From contig NC_085880.1 in NCBI RefSeq assembly GCF_034702125.1, forward strand, positions 14,072,475 to 14,136,474: a stretch of 64,000 bases of DNA, in the 5' to 3' direction. The notes beneath the pieces are model-generated. The model saw nothing but the letters and a program-made list of their open reading frames with translations, ran no database searches and was not told where the DNA came from. Source of the stretch: Engraulis encrasicolus (Eukaryota > Chordata > Actinopteri > Clupeiformes > Engraulidae). Positions 53,474 through 64,000 of the stretch are shown here, piece by piece. Every line of letters starts with the position of its first letter. The first letter of the stretch is position 1. Both the position numbers and the translations under genes were made by a program.

Positions 53474-53998
53474 AACTAGGTTTTTCTTCTTTCAAAAAGG
53501 GTTAAACGATCAGGCTCAGGATATTTTTTTTACGATCAGGCCTGCATATCATCTATGACCAGCCTGAAAGCTCAGCCTGAATCCCAGGTTGTCTTGCATC
53601 AGTAGGCTGCATTTTGTACTAATGCAAGATGGGCTGCACATGGATCTATGGGGTGGGAGTGTTGCGGAACCGAAACGAATGGGGGGAGACTGGGGTTGGT
53701 TGTCACATGTTTTACTTGAATCTAATTTCAGCCGACAGCACAAAAGCAGTTGACCAAGACGCAAAATACTGGCGGTATCATCCAGGGGGCAGAGAGCACG
53801 TAGCATTGGGATGCGGAAATTGGGAATACAGATGGCAAGGAAAACAACAAAACAAAAAGAGGGTCTCCCTGGGCAAGGAAAGAATACTGCTGCTACTCCT
53901 GTATGTGCATGCTCCTTTTTCAAAGTGCAACAAGGTAGTAGGTGAAACGGACTCAAGCAGGCACAGGAGGCGGACTTTCTTTGGACGGCAGTTTATTT

Positions 53999-54667
53999 CC
54001 TTGACAGAGCAAAAGGGCATTACTGCAGCATCCGAGCCAGGGAATCGCTTTTCTGACTCCAAACATTTTAACACAGCAATGAAACAAAATACAATTCACA
54101 ACTGGAGACATACCTTGACAGAGCAAAAGGGCATTACTGCAGCATCTGTACAATAAAAATAAAAGTAACATTCAGTTTCACGAAGGACCGTATGCAACGT
54201 CATAGTTCCAGAGAGGGAGAGAGGCAAGCAGAAGGCTCAGGCATGGAATCATTGCGGTTCGGAAAACCGATCAAACATTCGGAATTCTAAAGTACCATGC
54301 CACCAGAATACATGCATATACAGTGCCATATAACAGTGATACATAGTAGACGTAAAAATGATGTGAATTCTCATGCATACTTGCATAATTCATCCACAAA
54401 ACGAACACTATGCTAACGCATCTACTGCAGGTGTAGGAAGATGCTAATCTCCCAAAAGAGCCTCGTGGTTAATAGAAAATGTAAATAACTTTCTTTACAA
54501 CTTAGTAAATTTCCTGCATATCCCCACAGCGTGTACACAATTACATCATTAATGAGATACATCAAGTAGACAGTTTACATTGCATTTTACGAAGAGGAAA
54601 CAATAATTGAAAACAGAGCACATTAAATAGTAAACTTACCCGAGCCAGGGAATCGCTTTTCTGACTC
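53999..54667 (-). pseudogene. Two small exons and a spliced copy of them
   Basis: Minus strand: an exon end at 54640 (CTCGG|GTAAGT) and a 32-nt exon at 54145-54114 (TTGTACAG before it, GTATGT after). At 54059-54000 the same 28 + 32 nt occur joined without intron, followed by other sequence. The arrangement looks like a 5'-truncated retrocopy lying in, or beside, its source. Product unknown. Confidence 0.55.
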
Positions 54668-54699
54668 GGCTACGGGAACCCCAGAGGATCAAAACGCAA

Positions 54700-56067
54700 C
54701 AGACCTGCAGTTCTCCGAAGTGCCACAAGGTGTCTCCAACAAACAATATTCTGCTCAATAATGGCAAAACTCATAAAAACTATATATTTCTCAACAGCAT
54801 TTTCAACTCTGTTACATAGGCCTATGATCACAAATGTTTGAAATTTCGGACAAACTCAATGAGACACTCTTGCTGCCATTGTCGTTTTCATATCAAGCAC
54901 ACGCGTGGAACTGCGCAGTCTATCTTACGATCGCCCCCAGCGAGTTTGAAGACATTGCACCTGACGCACGCATTTGGCTGCCGTGTCCAACGCGCGCGAG
55001 ATTGCCATTAAATACGCATGTTAACGCGTTCATGAACGAATCGTGCACGCACTCGCGTATCTTGCAGCAAGCATACTGGCACCTAGAGTTGTCACAATGT
55101 TATTCTAATGGGGGGACATGGGAAATTTTAACATGAAATAAAAATGATACAACATTTTTATTTCAATGAAATATGAACCTAGCTCTAAAACTGAACCTAG
55201 CTTTAAAATGTTCTAACCACAATGCATCAAACTGCTGGCATGTGCGCATTCTCGCTGCTTAGCAAAAGCAGCTGCTTCATCACGATCGTGCCTATTAAGG
55301 TTGTTCGTGACGGAGTTTTTTTCTGCCAGGCAGTGAGCATGCCCACTGTGTCTGTCCGCGTGAAGCATCCTGGTTAGTATTTCTGTCCACGACGCAGTGT
55401 AAGGGAGTGACCTCTGCACCGCAGTCATGTTACATGGCAATAAACGATCACAGGAACAAATATTTTTCTAAGCAGCGGCGCAGTCGCCTCAGAGCAACTG
55501 CTCTGGCATAGGACCTCCTCCATCGGTAATCTACACTGATTGGCAATCATCTATCTGACGTAAATTGCGGGTGTAGTCCACATGGCTGGGAGACAGTTCA
55601 CTCGCTGCTTCAGGTAGGAAGCAGCATTTTTTATGACTTGTGATATCGTCGTTAGTAAAACTGTCCATCTTGTTTGCCAAGCATTCAACCCAACTATTAT
55701 TAGACCAAGCAGATCTCATTGTGATCAAGCAAATGCCTGCTTGGTGGCGTCCAAGCCTATTAATATTACCAAACATAGCAGGCAGATTCCGTAGACCCGG
55801 ATCCATTGCCATTTCATGGAAACATTGCTGAGAAAAGGCGCGTGTTCGAGCAGGATATATTCATAGCAGCGGCCCTTTCAGATAAAGATGTCAGAATCCG
55901 AGTTTAAAGACGAGTTCACCAGAGGCGGGACGCTTTCCAATATGCGACCTTGCGTCCTGCACTTGGGCTTGTGGCCCCATGTTTTGCTGATGCCCCTCCT
56001 CCAATGGAGAAAACAATTAAAGGACCAGTTCAGTCAATTTCAATATGCTGTTGTATTGCTCACGCTA
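54700..56067. other. GC-richer region, possible promoter, no gene assigned
   Basis: CpG-containing sequence at 54890-55040 lies upstream (minus strand) of the exon at 54640-54667 and could hold its promoter. Open frames at 54834-55136 and 55531-55831 lack support. Confidence 0.35.
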
Positions 56068-56075
56068 CCCTTGAC

Positions 56076-56461
56076 TAGGGGTGGTACTGTTCACAAAAAT
56101 CACGGTTCGGTTCATATCACGGTGTCAAGGTCACGGTTTTCGGTTCTCTACGGTTCTTTTTTTTAGTTCATGATAAATGATGCACTGGGAATATTAAACA
56201 ATATTTATATAACTGCAGTTATAAAGTGATGTATAGGCTTATAATGTGAAAATGGTGTGATTTTAATTGTGTCATCCTCTGATTGGTCTTATACGCAAAT
56301 GTTTTAATCAGAGAGACTGGATAAGATACTCCTAGAATGTCTGTTTTACTTATTTTTGTGGGCAGTACATGAATTGCGGTTTGCGACGGATGGCACGGTT
56401 CGGTTCGGTATGTGTGTGAATTGTACGGTTTCGGTTTTCGGTGCGGTTTGTGCCATCCCTA
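56076..56461. mobile_element. hAT-type MITE
   Basis: 386 bp, ends TAGGGGTGG / CCATCCCTA, perfect 8-bp target duplication CCCTTGAC (56068-56075 and 56462-56469). Interior carries repeated CACGGTTCGG units. Confidence 0.88.
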
Positions 56462-56469
56462 CCCTTGAC

Positions 56470-57440
56470 TTATCAGCACCCGGTAATGCCACATTTTTTG
56501 GCTAAGCCCTTTTCGAGATATGAGCTAATTTAATGGGGGCAGCGTTTGTTTACTTTTTTTTTTATTACATAGGCCTACTCCAAATATTTTCCCAAAAGGT
56601 ACCAGTGTTTGCTAGTTGTCTGCTGATGTTGTATAACCTTTTGGATGTTTTTGGGAATAAATAAAAATCTTGTGTTTTTTTCTTTTAAATGTAAACAAAG
56701 CGCTGCCCCCATTACAATGACCAGGAAAAGGCTGAAGAAGAAAGAAAAAAAAAACTCAGGTACTGACAAGTCCAGGGTAGTGTGAGCATTACAACTGCAT
56801 GTTGAAATTGACTGAACTGGTCCTTTAAGTTTCCCCGCTGTCAGCCTAGCCAAAACATTATTTTGGGGACTATTCTTCATTTACCATCCTGTTTGAAAAT
56901 GAGAAAATGTCTTTACAATTGAGCTTTTACGGATATTGAAATATAATGCTGTTGTCATGTCAGTGATGTCATCTTGACGTATTACTTCCTGGTACGAGGC
57001 CACAAGCACAAGTGGAGGACGTAAGATCGCATATTGGAAGGCACCCACAGACTCGCCTGTGGCATAGCCAATGACAGCATGAGGGCAACTACTCCGTGAC
57101 AAGTGACCTAACATTAACGAGACTCATTGACATGTGCCAATGTAATGTCACAAACAAACCGGTAAAATGCACCAAAATGGTGAAGCTATGTTAGAAAATT
57201 AATTGTGTGACACATCAAAAGGAATAAGAAAAGGGGAGTTTAAGATGTTTTGGCCGACTCCCGTGAGATGTTTATATTCTACCTGAGCTTTGGTCATACC
57301 AGAACCATGAGGTCCATGATTGACAAGACAATGGCTAATCTAAATTCATGAGAAAAAGGTCAAAGGTTATCTACCAAAATAATATCGGCCACATTTGTGA
57401 TGTCGCATTGCTGCTTTTGCTGTGCCGTCCTGTAGCGAAG
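56470..57440. other. Intergenic, no gene seen
   Basis: AT-rich, short frames only. Confidence 0.4.
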
Positions 57441-57448
57441 GGAAGTGA

Positions 57449-57598
57449 AGTTGCCCAGCCGATACTCGAACCTGGACCTTCTGGGGTACGCTCTAGTAAA
57501 CTGGGGCTCATTGGCATGACAATTGCCCAGCCGAGTCTCGAACCTGGACCTTCTGGGGTATGCTGTAATAAACTGGGGCTCGTTGGCATGACAGTCAG
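57449..57598 (-). repeat. Tandem pair of tRNA-like (SINE-derived) units
   Basis: Two units of about 75 bp. On the minus strand each contains GGTCCAGGTTCGAG, a B-box-like string, and CAACGAGCCCCAG upstream. Not a functional tRNA as far as I can fold it. Confidence 0.55.
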
Positions 57599-57809
57599 AA
57601 CACACCCACAACCCTAGTGATGGTCATTCCATCATACTGCCTTCCCCTTTGGGAAGTGCACCCATGCGCTTCACACACCCATGTCCCTCACCTAACTGCC
57701 CATATGCTTCTCCCACCCAGTGTGCCCCATCATTTATGCTTCACCCAGCACTGGGGTCCCTTGCACCGGGGTCACCAATCCTATGGGTACCTCACATGGA
57801 AGGGGTCAT

Positions 57810-58168
57810 CCCTATGTTCCCCAAGTTCTATGTTCCCCGCAACCAGGGAACTTGGGACCCTTTTTTCAAAAAAGGGTTGTATGTTCCCCGCTGCTTCCAA
57901 GTAGACAGCTGCCACATGGCAAAGCACAGGTTGTTATTGCACCTCTGACAGGTTAGGTTTAGGGATAGTTTTGGTAAGGGCACAAATTTACAACTCAGAA
58001 ACTGCAATACTGACAGGTTAGGTTAAGGGATGGTTTTGGGAAGGGCACAATTTGAAAACTCGGAAACATACAATGCGGGGAACATAGAACCCTTTTTTAG
58101 GAAAAGGGTCCTAAGTTCCCCGGTCCCATACAAAGACGGGAACATAGGACCTGGGGAACATAGGTACG
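57810..58168. mobile_element. Foldback element with ATGTTCCCC repeats
   Basis: Ends CCTATGTTCCCCA / TGGGGAACATAGG with several inner copies of the same phrase in both orientations. The loop has two copies of a GACAGGTTAGGTT...GGGCACAA unit. Confidence 0.65.
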
Positions 58169-58169
58169 C

Positions 58170-59159
58170 TCCTGTGGTAGATTTTGGGTGATGTTCAAAG
58201 ACATAATAAACGAAATAAGCAGGCCTATGTGTTGGATGAGTTTGCGGCTCTAAGGGACCTAAAGGAAACTTCTATTTGTGGTTTTGAGCAGGCCCTGGGC
58301 CACTCACGCAGCTGTGAGCTGTGGATACCTTCAGGACTGGGTGCTCATAGCAAACATTCCAGAGTACCCGTTTGTCAAACAACTATCTGGCCTGTCATCT
58401 GGGCTGGCGGTCCCCATCCTTGAGCCACTATGGGTCCTCTGGGGGACCGCAGGGCCTAAGAGCTGAGGCAGGGAGAAAATACGGGTAACTATATCAGCCT
58501 CAGACAACGCCACCAACTAAAGAATCAGGAGTATTAGTGTATCTTGACCCCTGTGAGTCCACAAACATAAAGGACTAATAGAGTGATAGCTGGTTCACCA
58601 TTAGTATCAGTACTACAGGAAAAGAGGATCACAAAACCATATGCACACACATATGCACAAGGTATGTGCACACACTTGCACACACTCAGAATGTATTGTA
58701 TGTCACCCACACGGAATTCCACTAATATAAATCTGTCCAAGGGTACAGTACGCAAAAAGACGACACGGGTGCCGGTCCGTATATGGTACCGGTTCACGTA
58801 TGATTCTTGTGGATTGTATGTTGTTGGACTGTGCCGGTATGTGCAAATGTTCAAATGATACCATGACATTGTACGCCACGTACCAGGAGTGAAGGCCTAA
58901 CTCGAGGTGAAGCAATACCACTTATGGTTGCATATTTTTAATGCCAAACATAGGACAGAAATCCTCCATTGTGAACTTCCTCAAATACCCCAAGACGTCG
59001 TAGTGTGGGGGGTTCCTAGGGTATATATTATGGCGCTTTGCCAACTGGACTCCAGATCACTTTGCGAACGATACCTCACGTATCGGAAGCAAGCTGTTTT
59101 CGGGTTGGCCAACTCTTCACTCTTGGTACGCTGGTGGCTGTTAGCAAGAACTTTGATAG
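58170..59159. other. No gene assigned
   Basis: Frames at 58184-58466 and 58907-59185 are open for 60-90 residues in more than one frame, without a recognised domain. Confidence 0.35.
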
Positions 59160-59952
59160 TTGGGTCATTTATAGCAGTTCCGTGACCGTGGAGAGGAAAG
59201 GTTCGTTTCTCACTGGATTTGTCATCTATAAAGGTTAAATAAAAAATTGAGCCGGGGTGCCCCTCACAAAAATGTGGGGAATTTTTTTTAGAGCCCTATA
59301 TCCCAAATGGCTGCTGCCAGCCAAGCTGTAAAATAGCTTTTTAATGGTTTTGCCCACAATTCTGCATAATACATCGTTTCTGAGACTATTTGGGGCAAGA
59401 AATTCACAAATGGTGTAGATTTATTGATTTGACCTATTTTTGACCTTCAAATTCAAGATGGCTGCCACTTTTGGCTCTTTAAATGTCATTTTTTTCAAAA
59501 TCGTCAGAGAGCCTTAATATTAGGCTCAAATGAAAGGTCTGCTCATACTGAGTTCAGTTGTGGACAGTAAATTACAAGTAGGCTATGCAGAAGTCATCTG
59601 AAAGGTAAAAAAAGATCAAGGTTTGTGGTTGATGAGAATTAAACAGTCGGGTCATAATGTGACGTTCCGTGACCATCCTCTGGCAAGGATGTTTTGATGA
59701 TTGATTTGACCTCTATGGACCCTTTAGAAAAGGTTTAGCCCCCATGTCCCTCCCAAAAATCCCGGCATTTTTTGCTAGAGACAAATGGCATCCAGCGCCA
59801 TTTCTAAGAAATAACTTTTGATCTGAATGACATAGAATCATGCATGAAGGCACTTTTTCATACAACTCAACCATGAGGATTCAAAATCTGACATCATTTT
59901 GATAATACAAATTTGTTTTGGCCGTGAAATTCAAGATGGCTGCCATCTAGAA

Positions 59953-60282
59953 CAGTAGTTTTCAACCTTTTTAGGCAGTGACCCCCCAATTCAAGTTACT
60001 CCATTTCTCATATATAGATATTGAGAAAGTATCTGATCTGCCAGCCCACAATGCCTCACATTATGAGGAGTAGTGGGCTTGTAGATGGGCAATTTTCACA
60101 ATGTTTGACTTCTTTGATAGCCTATTATTTGACAATTTGGCAATGTTTTTGGCATTGTGTGATGATTATTCTGGATGGTCTTTAAAATTGAGAGTCCTTA
60201 CATTGACATAAAGTTACTCTACTCTACATGAACACCTTCCCCCACAAAAAAGGGGATCTCAACCCACAGTTGAGAACCACTG
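59953..60282. mobile_element. hAT-like MITE in left palindrome arm
   Basis: Ends CAGTAGTTTTCAACC / GTTGAGAACCACTG with flanks ATCTAGAA and ATCTAGCA. Its diverged mirror copy lies at about 61480-61817, so it entered before the palindrome formed. Confidence 0.7.
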
Positions 60283-60329
60283 ATCTAGCACATAGAAATT
60301 TTGACATTTTTCAAGCATTCTTGCATAAA

Positions 60330-60640
60330 GAAGCTCGTCGAGGGACTCAAAAGCAAGAGCTGCTGAAATGGACAGAAGTGCTCTCAAAAGTAGTGATAAG
60401 CCTGGTTCAAGATAGTCAACTTGAGCTCCCTGAGCTGCAAGAACACCATTTTGTTGAGGAATGTGTGGCCTTACTCACCTTATTCAACCCCACTGTCATA
60501 TACAGGAAGATGCAAGGGAGCAAGCTCATCCAGAAGATCTCCGTCCAACCTATTGTGATTAAAGAACCCCATGTTGCTCTAATTGACAAGGGCATGATCT
60601 GGAGGATGGCAACTCCATTGGACACGGCACGGCACATCAT
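60330..60640 (+). pseudogene. Unidentified coding-like fragment in palindrome arm
   Basis: About 100 open residues, hydrophobic-polar pattern with phrases L-L-K-W-T-E-V and F-N-P-T-V-I-Y-R-K. The mirror copy (61260-61430) is degraded. No family recognised. Confidence 0.3.
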
Positions 60641-60744
60641 ACAAGTGGTTGGGCTGTGTCAAAAAGGTGTCATCCATCATCCTTGCCCGCCATTCTCATT
60701 CTCACCGTGTAACCAATGTCAATGATCCCTGCGATACAACATGC

Positions 60745-61014
60745 TCAACAGAAGATGATGAGCGAGACCTGCACATACAGGGAGCATCTTTTGCAGGATA
60801 TGGCACGGAATCTGTGGCTGAACAGACTTCTCTGGTTAGCAAAGACTGAGTGCAAGGGGTGATGGTCATTGTCCATAATAGAGTCCAGTCTGCTCAGTGT
60901 CCTTTTCTCAGTTGTGGTACTGAGAGCCTCCAGTTCTGTGCCAACAACAGATCCCACTTTCCTCATCAGCTCGTCCAGGCCATGTGTCATCTGAGAAGAG
61001 CTGTTTGCGTTCAT
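60745..61014 (-). pseudogene. LINE ORF2 C-terminal fragment
   Basis: Contains L-M-R-K-V-G-S-V-V-G and D-N-D-H-H-P-L-H-S, the order found at the end of CR1/L2-clade fish LINE proteins after the reverse transcriptase. Central spacer of the palindrome. Confidence 0.6.
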
Positions 61015-61500
61015 GAGACTGGTGATCTATGCACATAAAAAGAGTAGCACCATGGCTGAAGCCTGTACTTCCAAGTGGAAGACCATGAAGAGAGTCTTTT
61101 ATCTGTCTCCCTTCAGATGCAAACAGCTTACGCCAACACTGCCTTCTTGACAACTACTTGGCGTACCTACAGCGCTACTCCACACTGGCAGGCAAGAATG
61201 CTGGAGACACCTTTTGGACATAGTCCAACCAATTGTATGGTGTGGCGTCCTGTGTCTGCCAATCTACTGATGGAGTTGCCATATTCCAGATCATGCCCAT
61301 GTCAATTAGAGAAACATAGGGTTCTTCAATCACAATATGTTGGAGGGAGATCTTCTGGATGAGCTTGCTCTTCTGCGTCTTCCTCTATATGCCATTGGGA
61401 TTGAATAAGGTCACACATTCCTCAACAACAGTCTTCTAGCAGCTCGGAGAACTTTACACGTTTGACTGTCTTCAAACCTGTCTGTGGGTCGAGACCCCTT

Positions 61501-61530
61501 TTTTTGGGGGGGGGGGGGGGGGGGGGGGTT
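61501..61530 (+). repeat. Poly-G / poly-T run
   Basis: A run of T then about 20 G. Such runs are error-prone in sequencing. Confidence 0.9.
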
Positions 61531-62918
61531 GGGGGTAATGTAAGGACTCTCAAAGTGAAATACCATCACTGCATCTAAAGCTATCAACAAACAATGCTAA
61601 AACATTGGCCAAATTGTCAAATAATATTTAAAAAGCCGAACATTGTGAAAATCGCCCACCTACAAGCCCACTACGCCTCATAATTTAAGGTATTGTGTGC
61701 TTGTAGATCAGCTATTTTCTCAATATCTATGCATGAGGAATGGAGCTACACAAATTGGGGGGGTCCCAGTCCAGTTTTGGGGGGTCATGACCAAAAAACA
61801 TTGAAAAACGACTGTTCTAGATGGCAAGACATCTTGAATTTCAAAATGTCAAAACAAAGTTGTATTATCAAAATAATGTCAGATTTGGAATCCTCATGGT
61901 TGACATGTATGAAAAAGTGTCCTCATACATGATTCATTCAAGATTAAAAGTTATTTCTTAGAGATGGCGCCGGACAACATTTTGAGTTTGCCTCTCTAGC
62001 AAAAAATGCCGTGATTTTTGGGAGGGACATGGGGGCTAAATCTTTTCTTAAGGGTCCATAGAGGTCAAGTCAATAATCAAAACACCCTTGCCAGAGAATG
62101 GTCACTGAACCTCACATTATGACCCGACCCGACCCGACTAATCAGCAGTTTAATTCTCATCAACCAGAAACCTTCATCTTTTTTACCTTTCAGATGACCT
62201 TCAGATTACCTACTTGTAATTTTACTGTCCATAACTGAACTCAGTATGAGCAGACCTTTCATTTGAGCCTAACATTAAGGCTCTCTGACGATTTTGAAAA
62301 ATTTACATTTAAAGAGCCAAAAGTGGCAGCCATCTTGAATTTGAAGATCAGAAATAGGTCAAATCAATAAATCTACATAATTTGTGAATTTCTTGCCCCA
62401 GATAGTCTCAGAAACCATGTATTATGCAGCATTGTCGGCAAAACCATTAAAAAGCTAATTTCTAGCTTGGCTGGCAGCAGCCATTTTGGATACAGGGCTC
62501 AAAAAATCTCCCCACATTTTTGTGAGGGGCACCCCGGCTCATTTTTTTATTTAAACTTTATAGATGACAAATCCAGTGAGAAACAAACCTTTCCTCTCCA
62601 CGGTCACGGAACTTCCATAAATGACCCAATAAACGCAACAACAACGACTGCTGAAACACTGTGTGGGCTGAAATTCTTCCAAAACGTGACGACGGGACCG
62701 GGCCCTGAGCCGCCCAGAATAGGGGGCCTGAGGGGCTCGGATTTCGGCGGAAATCCACTTCACTCCCACATGGAATTACGGCATGAGCTTTGCCATTTCA
62801 ATGCATTCTGGTTACAGCTCTAGTCCCAACTCATTCTGGTCACAGTTCTGATGGACAACTTTGGGTAGTGGTTTAATCAGGTAAATTTTGCCCTTTATTA
62901 TTACCTGAAATTTTCAAA

Positions 62919-62960
62919 TTTACCTGATGAAGGTCTACAACCGAAACGTCAGTCAGTAAA
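62919..62960 (+). ncRNA. Hammerhead-like motif, second copy
   Basis: CTGATGA, a 3-bp stem II (GGT/ACC), then GAAAC and GTC. TTTAC before and GTAAA after can form stem I with an internal loop. Weaker than 14341-14392. Confidence 0.45.
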
Positions 62961-63369
62961 AGTAAAAACAACAATCAGTGTGCATGAGTTTTGGGTCATC
63001 ATACAATGCACCTGCTGACTGGGGTGTGCAAAAAAAGTTGTACAATACAACACTCAAAAATGCCACAGTGTTTATAATTGGTCTGATCATGCTTTCAATT
63101 CTTGAAACAAATTTTCTTTCAGCTGTGAGGAACAAACAATACGCCTACTTCCTACATACAGTAACCCTGAGCCCTGTTTTGCATTAAAATGACATTGTCA
63201 AATTATTGTGGTGGTAACTGCAATTATTGTTGTGATTATGAGTGGTCCTTGCAAATTTTTAATTTGTGGAACTGCACCTTCACCTGCACAAGAACTGTCT
63301 GGGGCCCTGCAACATCCAACATGCACATAATACACCCCTGTTACTGCTGCCCCCCATGGAAAAAAACAC

Positions 63370-63738
63370 ACACAAGGGCTGCACGATTATGGTAAAAATA
63401 ACTTATTAATTGCGATTATTTGGGTCAAAATCGGAATCACAATTATTAATCACGATTACGATTACTACTTTTTTTGCAGAATTTTCTTTTAAATTATAAC
63501 AAAATTAAATGTAACCAAGGTTGAATTATATACGGGATGAACAAAATAAACCTAAATTGTAATACTGTAATTATGTAAGAGGTGGACAGCTTTCTGGCCA
63601 GAAACACCAGCCCGTCAGCATGTCCTGGCTTCAAGGACGCTCGAAGGCAGGTCACTATTGCCACGATTAAATCTCAATTGAAATCACGATTTCGATATCA
63701 CGATTTTGGACTATTTTTGCTTAATTGTGCGCCCTACC
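63370..63738. mobile_element. Probable hAT-like MITE
   Basis: AGGGCTGCACGATTA at one end, TTAATTGTGCGCCCT at the other. Interior rich in CACGATT. The target duplication is obscured by flanking CA repeats. Confidence 0.6.
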
Positions 63739-63845
63739 ACACACACTTACACACTCACACAACACAACACTCACACAGAACACAGCACAACACAAAACAT
63801 ACACACAACACAGCACAACACAAAACACACAGCACACACACACCC
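63738..63845 (+). repeat. CA-rich degenerate microsatellite
   Basis: ACACACA, CACAACACA and related units. Confidence 0.85.
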
Positions 63846-64000
63846 ATGTGACTGCACCTTACGCACTCCCAGATCTCCACACCAAGAATTGCTTGCACTA
63901 TGTGACGTTGCACCTCCAAATATGCTGCTAAACTGCTGCTACATGACCACTGGACTACAATGGACTATGCTGGACTGCACTGTGTGTAGTACAGCATACA

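Larger units (their letters stand above)
28754..53601 (+). repeat. Segmental duplication unit B
   Basis: Paralogous to 280-14808. It is longer because of inserts at 28775-29982, 30103-30796, 33625-35633, about 37296-38150, 39140-41830, about 46036-51245 and 51377-53548. Coding exons align nearly residue for residue, and introns share their ends. Interruptions absent from unit A can be read as insertions after the duplication, or as losses in A. Confidence 0.85.
59160..62629. repeat. 3.5-kb palindrome with 1.5-kb arms
   Basis: 59160-60690 is matched in reverse complement by about 61180-62629, including GTTCCGTGACCGTGGAGAGG at the outer ends and a MITE in each arm. The spacer (about 60690-61180) holds a minus-strand LINE tail. 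Arms differ by scattered substitutions, so the event is not very recent. Confidence 0.85.

Noticed and set aside
54834..55136. 100-codon open frame in a GC-richer block
   Set aside because: No splice partner, domain or conserved copy; may be promoter DNA for the minus-strand exons.
60228..60725. 165-codon open frame as an intact gene
   Set aside because: Its start lies in a MITE, and the coding-like part is repeated in degraded form in the other palindrome arm.

Overview
The window is nuclear DNA from a vertebrate, almost certainly a ray-finned (teleost) fish. Coding sequence is split by GT-AG introns. Microsatellites are abundant, tRNA-derived SINE pieces, Tc1/mariner and hAT relics and LINE tails are scattered throughout, and there is no operon structure. 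I cannot name the species.

The main content is a tandem pair of long, multi-exon paralogous genes on the + strand, carried by a segmental duplication (unit A about 280-14808, unit B about 28754-53601). I rebuilt both from splice signals, reading phase and A-versus-B comparison. Gene B (30905-45590) has eight exons whose phases all agree and gives about 1747 residues from the exon-1 ATG. Gene A (1916-13818) has seven matching exons. An 11-nt deletion breaks its long second exon, but an ATG at 2521 opens about 1662 residues through to the stop. I do not recognise the protein as a named gene. Its order is: a disordered, acidic, Ser/Arg-rich N-terminal half with repeated tyrosine-acidic motifs; one SGNH/GDSL-hydrolase-like fold; two or three small exons made of a 7-residue repeat; then two more SGNH-like folds. 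All three folds have lost catalytic residues, so the protein looks like a triple pseudo-hydrolase, probably a scaffold or binder. The fold resembles hydrolase-like domains found in fish hypothetical proteins and in some Ngaro-type tyrosine-recombinase retroelements, so domestication is possible but unproven.

Layout: 1-14.8 kb, unit A with gene A; 14.8-28.7 kb, spacer with a Tc1 relic, a tandem repeat, hairpin elements, hAT MITEs, a two-exon minus-strand coiled-coil gene (19385-21824) and a foldback element holding telomere-like repeats; 28.75-46 kb, gene B; 46-51.2 kb, an insertion holding duplicated small exons and a LINE tail; 51.2-53.6 kb, the end of unit B with a second, inverted copy of a 2-kb hAT-like element; 53.6-64 kb, repeat-rich DNA with a partly spliced exon copy, a hAT MITE, a 3.5-kb palindrome and hammerhead-ribozyme-like sequence.

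The tandem genes allow dating of events. The 2-kb hAT element in gene B has an exact empty site in gene A. Gene A's missing exon coincides with a transposon-filled stretch of intron. Ends of elements were set by target-site duplications wherever these could be read.
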